A DNA stretch of 64,000 nucleotides from Urophycis tenuis (lineage: Eukaryota > Chordata > Actinopteri > Gadiformes > Phycidae), in the NCBI GenBank assembly GCA_036785325.1, contig JAXIVH010000005.1, positions 15,435,499 through 15,499,498 on the forward strand, written 5' to 3'. The position numbers and the translations under genes are program-made. The first letter of the stretch is position 1. Every line of letters starts with the position of its first letter. The notes under the pieces are model-generated. The model made no database searches, was not told the DNA's origin, and saw only the letters and a program-made list of their open reading frames with translations. This document shows, piece by piece, positions 58,247 to 64,000 of the stretch.

Positions 58247-61200
58247 GTAATGAGACCCCCTGTCTACCTCTACCAATCTAGGAACATGACATGGAAATGA
58301 ATTGTACCTATATGTATTACATCTCTCTGTAGTCTCACATATGTGACTTTGGTTTAATATCTATGGTTGACGAGCTCAAGTTCAATTTTCCTTCATATTT
58401 GTATCTGTTAGCATGCAATTGGCAAACACAAAGACTGGCTAATGCAGATATCAACTACTATAATCCCCTTCTGAAGCTTAACCCACTCATGTGAATACAT
58501 TGTCTTTGGAACGACGTAGGAAACAGAGTTTTACTCTGTCCTACCAGGCCGCACTGTGCTTGAGAACACCAACATACGTTTTGGAGCCGTATCTCACGTA
58601 TGTCGACTAAGCACATACACAGCTATTGCTCAATGTTGCTATGTCAACTACACACACCAGGTACACATCAGACACGGGGCATGTGGCTTGATTTTTATTT
58701 TGGACTTTTTGTTGTTCCACTTCACTCTCTATTTGTGTTCTTCGAAACCATCTGCACTCTGCCTTAGACGGACCGAGCCCATAAATATGGAAAGAGAAAT
58801 GTCAGATGCACTGTGCACTTGATTTGTGAACTTTTGTTGGACCGAAATATGCTTTTCACAGAAAAAAAAAAGCCTGAGGACTGCTATTGATCAAAACATG
58901 GGGAAAGAAAACGTTTTATAGTATAAGTTTAAAGGAAAATGGAGCGAGGGTTGACGCAGGAAAACCCCCACGCCCCACAACGCTGGTCCATGGAGCTGGC
59001 CTCAGCGGCGCTTCTCTAAACAAACTGGGACCAACCGACGTGTCAGGGCTGCTCGCCGTCCACCAGGGCCAGTATATCTGCTTCCCCTCCTCGGCTGACT
59101 CCAGGTCTGATTTATGGGGCCTGTCCGGGTCACTGGCTGCATTGCTCACTGCTGACCCCCTGCCCCCTGTGCATCCACACCTAACACCTACAGCATTGAA
59201 CCCAGAACCCGGTGGTCGCTCTGGCAACGTGGAGCCACAGAATAGAACATGAGCGCGCGGCGGCTAATGGGAGCGGCAGATGACTTTTAACTTTTACACC
59301 CGATGCCTCGCCTGCCCTGCTGTCGATACGGAAAACTGATCTTGCAACCACAGAGAAACTCACAAATTGTTGAATTGATGCTCAATGGAAGTAAATTAGT
59401 ACAATGTATTTACATAGCACTGTTCCAGAGTAGAAGTCACAAAATGCTGAACAGAAGTTAAAAAAAATACCAAAAATGGGCTACAACAGATAAAGCACAT
59501 TTCCCCAACGCAGGTTTAAAATATCAAACAAACCAGCTCATCAAATGTGTTTGCTCATCCGGCAGCAGCATCTTAACTCTTCACTTTGAATATCTGCTCT
59601 GTTGTTGTTGTTGTTGTTGTTGTTGTGGTTGACAAGACAAGCCTTCAAATAGTCTACAGCTCTTGATAGAACAATCATCAGTGGGTACTTAACTATTAAA
59701 TGGCTTGACCACATATGTGCGTTTCAACACGTATGCATGCTAAAAATTAATTTAGGCAAGCGCTTTCAACAGCTCCTCTGTCAGTGGAGCAGGAGGAGCA
59801 GCAGGACAACCAGCTGATGTTCACTATGGTAAAGTCAGCTCATGTGTTATGTGATAGTACAGAAGGTGAGCCTCGCGGCCCGGACGGCTATTGATTAGGC
59901 CAAAGATACGGGCGACGCCAGGAGAGAGATCGAGAGCGAAGCGAGAGCAAAACAAAGCGCCCGGTCCGGTGAATATTTCATGAGCCCAGCGACAGGTTCC
60001 CATTGAGAGACCGAGGGAAGAGCCGACATGGTGTTCACTGCTGTTGTCCACCCTTACAACGGTGTAGCTAGATAAGCTAGTCTGGCTTTGGTCAACCCGA
60101 CAGGATAATCTCGTACATATGTGGTGCACTTTGAAAAAGGCCATCGTATAATCACTGTAGTTAGCTTTGCTGAAAGTGTCATGTTATGATGCGAAACTGA
60201 ACTGATGGATTGTGTTAATTGGCTGATTAAATATTTACAAGGAATACAATGGAAGCAAAACTGCATTGGGCAAGCATCCATCTTAGATCTTAACAAAGGT
60301 TTTACGTTTGAACCATAGTGCTGGCTGCAGTTAAAAGGTTACATAGTGCAGGTTGAAGTCCAAAGACATGGTCGTAGAGAGTAGTCATTTACACTAAAAG
60401 ACAAGATGGGTGACATGCCAGGAACACACACAACTGAAAGTGGTGATCCAGGGAATTAGATCCCTAATTTGTTTCCAGTTCTCCCAATTTGTTGGGATGT
60501 TCATTTAACCTCTCCAGCGAAGCGTTGCAAATTGAGTTTTGCAAAATGGAGGTATCTTGTGGGTTGTTCAATTAGTCCTATTAGAAAACGCTCTGTTCTC
60601 TGTGCTCATACCTAGTCATGTGCATGTGGCCCCGCTCCCTCTGCTCTGACTGCAGGCCAATGATTAACCATTTCAGCTGCAGTTAGCCCCAGATTGTACC
60701 CCGCCATGTGTGACGATGCATAATTTAGCTGCCAAATTTGATCACCCAGGCCTTGGCCGTGCTTGCCCTCATTCCCCATCCCTAGAGGGAATTGTTTGGC
60801 TGTGGGATTAATGCAACACATTCTGCACAGGCCGTGAAGGAGAAGGCTTCAGCAGCTTGATTGTTATTGTAGTGGCTTTGGTAGAAGGATGCACATTTTG
60901 AGTGTACGGTAGCATATTAGTTGTAGCCTGCCCACTGAATACAAATTTTATGTTACAGTATTCACTTAGATAAATATCATTTTACAAATGGGTTTGAATA
61001 TTTTACCTAGTAAAATTTCTGTCAATATATGTAATGTAAATATATACTCTTGTTATACTTGTTTTTTAAAGCTAGATACGTATATGCAAACAATGCAGAA
61101 ATTGTGATCATTTTATTGTAATGTAGTCTTTGAGACAAATACATATTCTATATATGATAAAGAAACCGAATAACCCAAAGTCCTGAATATTCTAATATAT

Positions 61201-64000
61201 TCATAGAATTTTAAAACTAAAACATTGAATTATATAACTCATGCAAAGATACTTTATAGTTGATACCTAACAATGTACAGCAAGAACATTCAAGCTACAA
61301 CCACAGTACGGACTCCTCACTCGCCAGATCTTCTACGAGCCATCAGTTAGGCTCCGTGTTGGTAGGACAAGCAACATTATATAACCCTATTGAAGGCTCA
61401 AAAGTGATCTCAATGCATTATGGAAGGATCACATTCTCACCCATTGTCTTGAAAGAGGTCACAGCACTTGACACGGGGAACCGGCTTACATGTATTTTAT
61501 TTCCCTGGCGTGGTGGAGGTGTGCATCGGGCCACCGGCACCACCCTGCTGGGTTAGGGACCTCCACCTCCACCACCCCAGTAGAGTCCATAGAGCTGTCA
61601 TCGTTGGCCGGTCATACCCATGAAGCTCTGTCGTTTTATGAGGAAAACAAAGAGGAAGAAAGTTAAGCAACTTTGCATGACTTCAATTCTGTTGTAGACA
61701 ATTAAAAAGTTAGTTGTGGCTATATTGACGGAAGGGCTTTCAATGGTGCCTGTAGTGAATGAATGAAATGTATAGCACTTTATAGGCCATTACAAATGCA
61801 TAGGAATAGGAGTTACAATTCTTGGGGTCACAATTTTTTGTTGCACTGTATTCGGTAGTCAACTTTCACACTACAGCTAATAATAATAAATCATAATAAA
61901 TCTTATCCATCAGTTCACAGTTTAAAACTGTTATTGATATTGCACGAACTCACCCCTCGCATCTCAAAGTGCTTGACATGAGGCAATGCAAAACAACAAC
62001 ACAACTCAGCACAATAAAAACAACAGTGTGACGTAACGTCAAATCAGTGAATAACAAATAAAGGCTTACTGCCTTGATCTCCATATCTTATCCCTGCCTT
62101 AACACAATCAGCAGTTTATTGGCCAACCTTAAGCTAATACTCTGACTTGGACACACTGGCACATGAGGTGATCAATCTGGTGGTGGTTGACCCTCACATT
62201 AAAGGTTCATTGAGCTGGATGTGAGAGTTCATGGCAGGTCTGTAATAAACAAGACACACAGACACACACACACACACACACACGCTTGCTTGCTCGCTCT
62301 CGCACAGGCATGCATGCTCACACGCACGCACACACACATACACGCAGACACACACACACACACACACACACACTGCTAGGTTCCTGATGGCTTTTGGAAA
62401 AGGTGTGAAACATGTAGTGCAACACCTTTCCCATTAACCTTCAATTTGTAAAGTGAGGAGAGCAGAGGCTTAGTTTACTGTCAACATGAGCGTGAAACAT
62501 CCCTACAAGCCACAGCAAGCCCTTGCTGTACTCTATGTCTGTGTGTCTGTGTGCTCTGTTCTCTGACGTGGGGGGGGGGTTCTCTGCTGGTGTGATGATG
62601 TCACGCGATGACGCAGCAGCGGCCATCTGGACATGGTGATGACTTCCTTCCTGTTGCCCAGACCATGGCTCTACAATATGCTGCGTCACAACGGCCAATC
62701 AGACGCAGCTATAAACACCAGAGGAGCCCTCGGGGGTGGGGCTTGTTTAGATGTATCCTGGAAGAATAATGCAAAACTGTGTGTGTGTGTGTGTGTGTGT
62801 TTGTGTGTAGAGCAAGAAAGAGAACAAGAGACAAGACACGTTCTTACAAGATGATGTAAAAATGTGTCTTATTTCTAGGAAAATGTCATGTATCATTTTA
62901 CCTTTGGGATGCCAAGCTGAATTTGTTTACTTTGTAATATGCTTTTGTGTGTCTGTGTGCTCTGTTTATTGTAGTGACTGCAGACAGCCCTAAACATAGA
63001 CGCCTGGATGTTACCTGGGTGTCAGCAGGCCTTTGCTTAAGCCTTTACTCACACCTTTTGTTGTATGGCTTTCTTCTACCACGCTGCACTTAATCCTTTA
63101 ATGTGAGGAGAACATGTGTGTTCAGTCAACAGTGAAAATACAGACAGACGGAATGCAACTCATTTGTTTTTTTTAATGTCCCCAGCTTTACAAAGCGGAC
63201 GAAGCTGCCCCACTCACAATCTTCATATTGTGTGTTTTCTGACATCCATGTCCCAACTCATTACCGGTAGCGGTGGCAATTGAGGACATGAATGCATAGC
63301 TCAGTAACGAGGCTATAGTTCCCCCCCCCCCCCCAAATGGCTCTCCCAGTAAGTAGATTAAGGACAGGCCGCCGCTCCTCCAGAGATAGTGGTGCTTGTG
63401 TTTATAGTTTGCAAGTGGACTGTGTAGAATCCAATGCCTCAGTTGTAGTGCTGTTTTGGGTCACGGTTTCCCGCCCAGGCTCCTCAGCACCCAGGGGACA
63501 CCGCCTCACAAGAGGTGGGTAGACCTGACGCCTCGAAAAGAAATGTATGTAATGCCCAATAAAACACAGAGACAGGCTGCATGTTGAGGTAAAATGAATT
63601 CCGCATCATTTCAGCAGGGGTGGAAACCCCAACCATAAAATAAACCTTCACATACATTAGCTATTGTGATGATTTACTGTGTGTTAGAAATAGGTGTGTA
63701 AAATATGGAGTCGGGTGATTTTTCCGTGGTTCAGGAACTACAATTGGTTGACTGCCAAGGGAGAGTCCTGGGGTTTAAGAGATCTGCTAAGGCTTATCAT
63801 GAAACCACAGATCCACTATTTGCAATATGTTGTCATACCTACAGTTAGTTTATAGTTTATTCATTCGTTTAGTACTTTCTATAACAAGTAAAATCATAAA
63901 TCATTGTATGCTTGAGATGGAGAACATGGCGATAAGATGAACCAAATCAGACGCCATAGTGTAGTGTGATAGTATAGTGTATTATAATATAGTGTAACGT
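58247..64000 (+). other. Inferred nfatc3 intron
   Basis: No exon recognised. Contents: (TTG)n at 59599-59630, CA repeats at 62259-62370, a GT repeat near 62779-62810 and a promoter-like cluster at 62590-62720. The AT-rich block 60900-61260 shows nothing recognisable. Confidence 0.5.
62596..62715 (+). promoter_or_regulatory. Promoter-like motif cluster in nfatc3 intron
   Basis: Within 120 bases: a CRE-like TGATGTCACGCGATGACG (62596-62613), a YY1/E-box-like CGGCCATCTGG, CCAAT (62695-62699) and TATAAA (62710-62715). The CCAAT and TATA boxes are closer together than usual. It could be an internal promoter or an enhancer; no exon is recognised after it. Confidence 0.25.

Overview
This is a piece of a teleost fish nuclear genome. 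It has intron-rich vertebrate genes with GT-AG introns, tRNA-derived SINEs of the fish type, remnants of DNA transposons, and very dense dinucleotide repeats. That repeat load recalls cod-like fishes, but the species cannot be fixed from the sequence. One 200-base run of N (53857-54056) marks an assembly gap. Layout, left to right: (1) 3' part of styx (+, 330-3816), a pseudophosphatase gene whose first coding exon lies before the window. (2) gnpnat1 (-, coding 8454-6505), complete, glucosamine-6-phosphate N-acetyltransferase. (3) amfr (-, coding 20080-11543), complete in 13 coding exons, the ER-membrane ubiquitin ligase gp78. (4) Two tandem leukotriene-B4-receptor-like GPCR genes, each with a single coding exon (+, 22297-23334 and 23919-24944). 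(5) esrp2 (+, coding 28442-51646), an epithelial splicing regulator spread over about 23 kb, with two alternative C-terminal ends. (6) After the gap, a single nfatc3 exon (+, 58084-58246), followed by what looks like a long intron to the window end. The esrp2-nfatc3 adjacency matches human 16q22.1 and supports the esrp2 call over esrp1. The genes do not form one pathway. They cover pseudophosphatase signalling, UDP-GlcNAc synthesis, ER-associated degradation, lipid-mediator sensing, epithelial splicing and NFAT signalling. The most unusual structure is inside esrp2. Two minisatellites sit exactly on splice sites of consecutive exons. The 3' splice site of exon 11 is the end of a 44-bp tandem array whose every unit ends in the same acceptor-like sequence. 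The 5' splice site of exon 12 is the first of about 17 tandem copies of that donor. Further on, GT-rich microsatellites abut the splice sites of exon 13 and of the two alternative last coding exons. Skipping the first of these, which has its own stop codon, would complete a fourth RRM. A splicing factor gene surrounded by amplified copies of its own splice sites is the main lead here. Exon 14 of esrp2 also carries an apparent one-base frameshift, probably but not certainly an assembly error. Exon and intron limits were read by eye from translations and GT-AG sites; no alignment was run.
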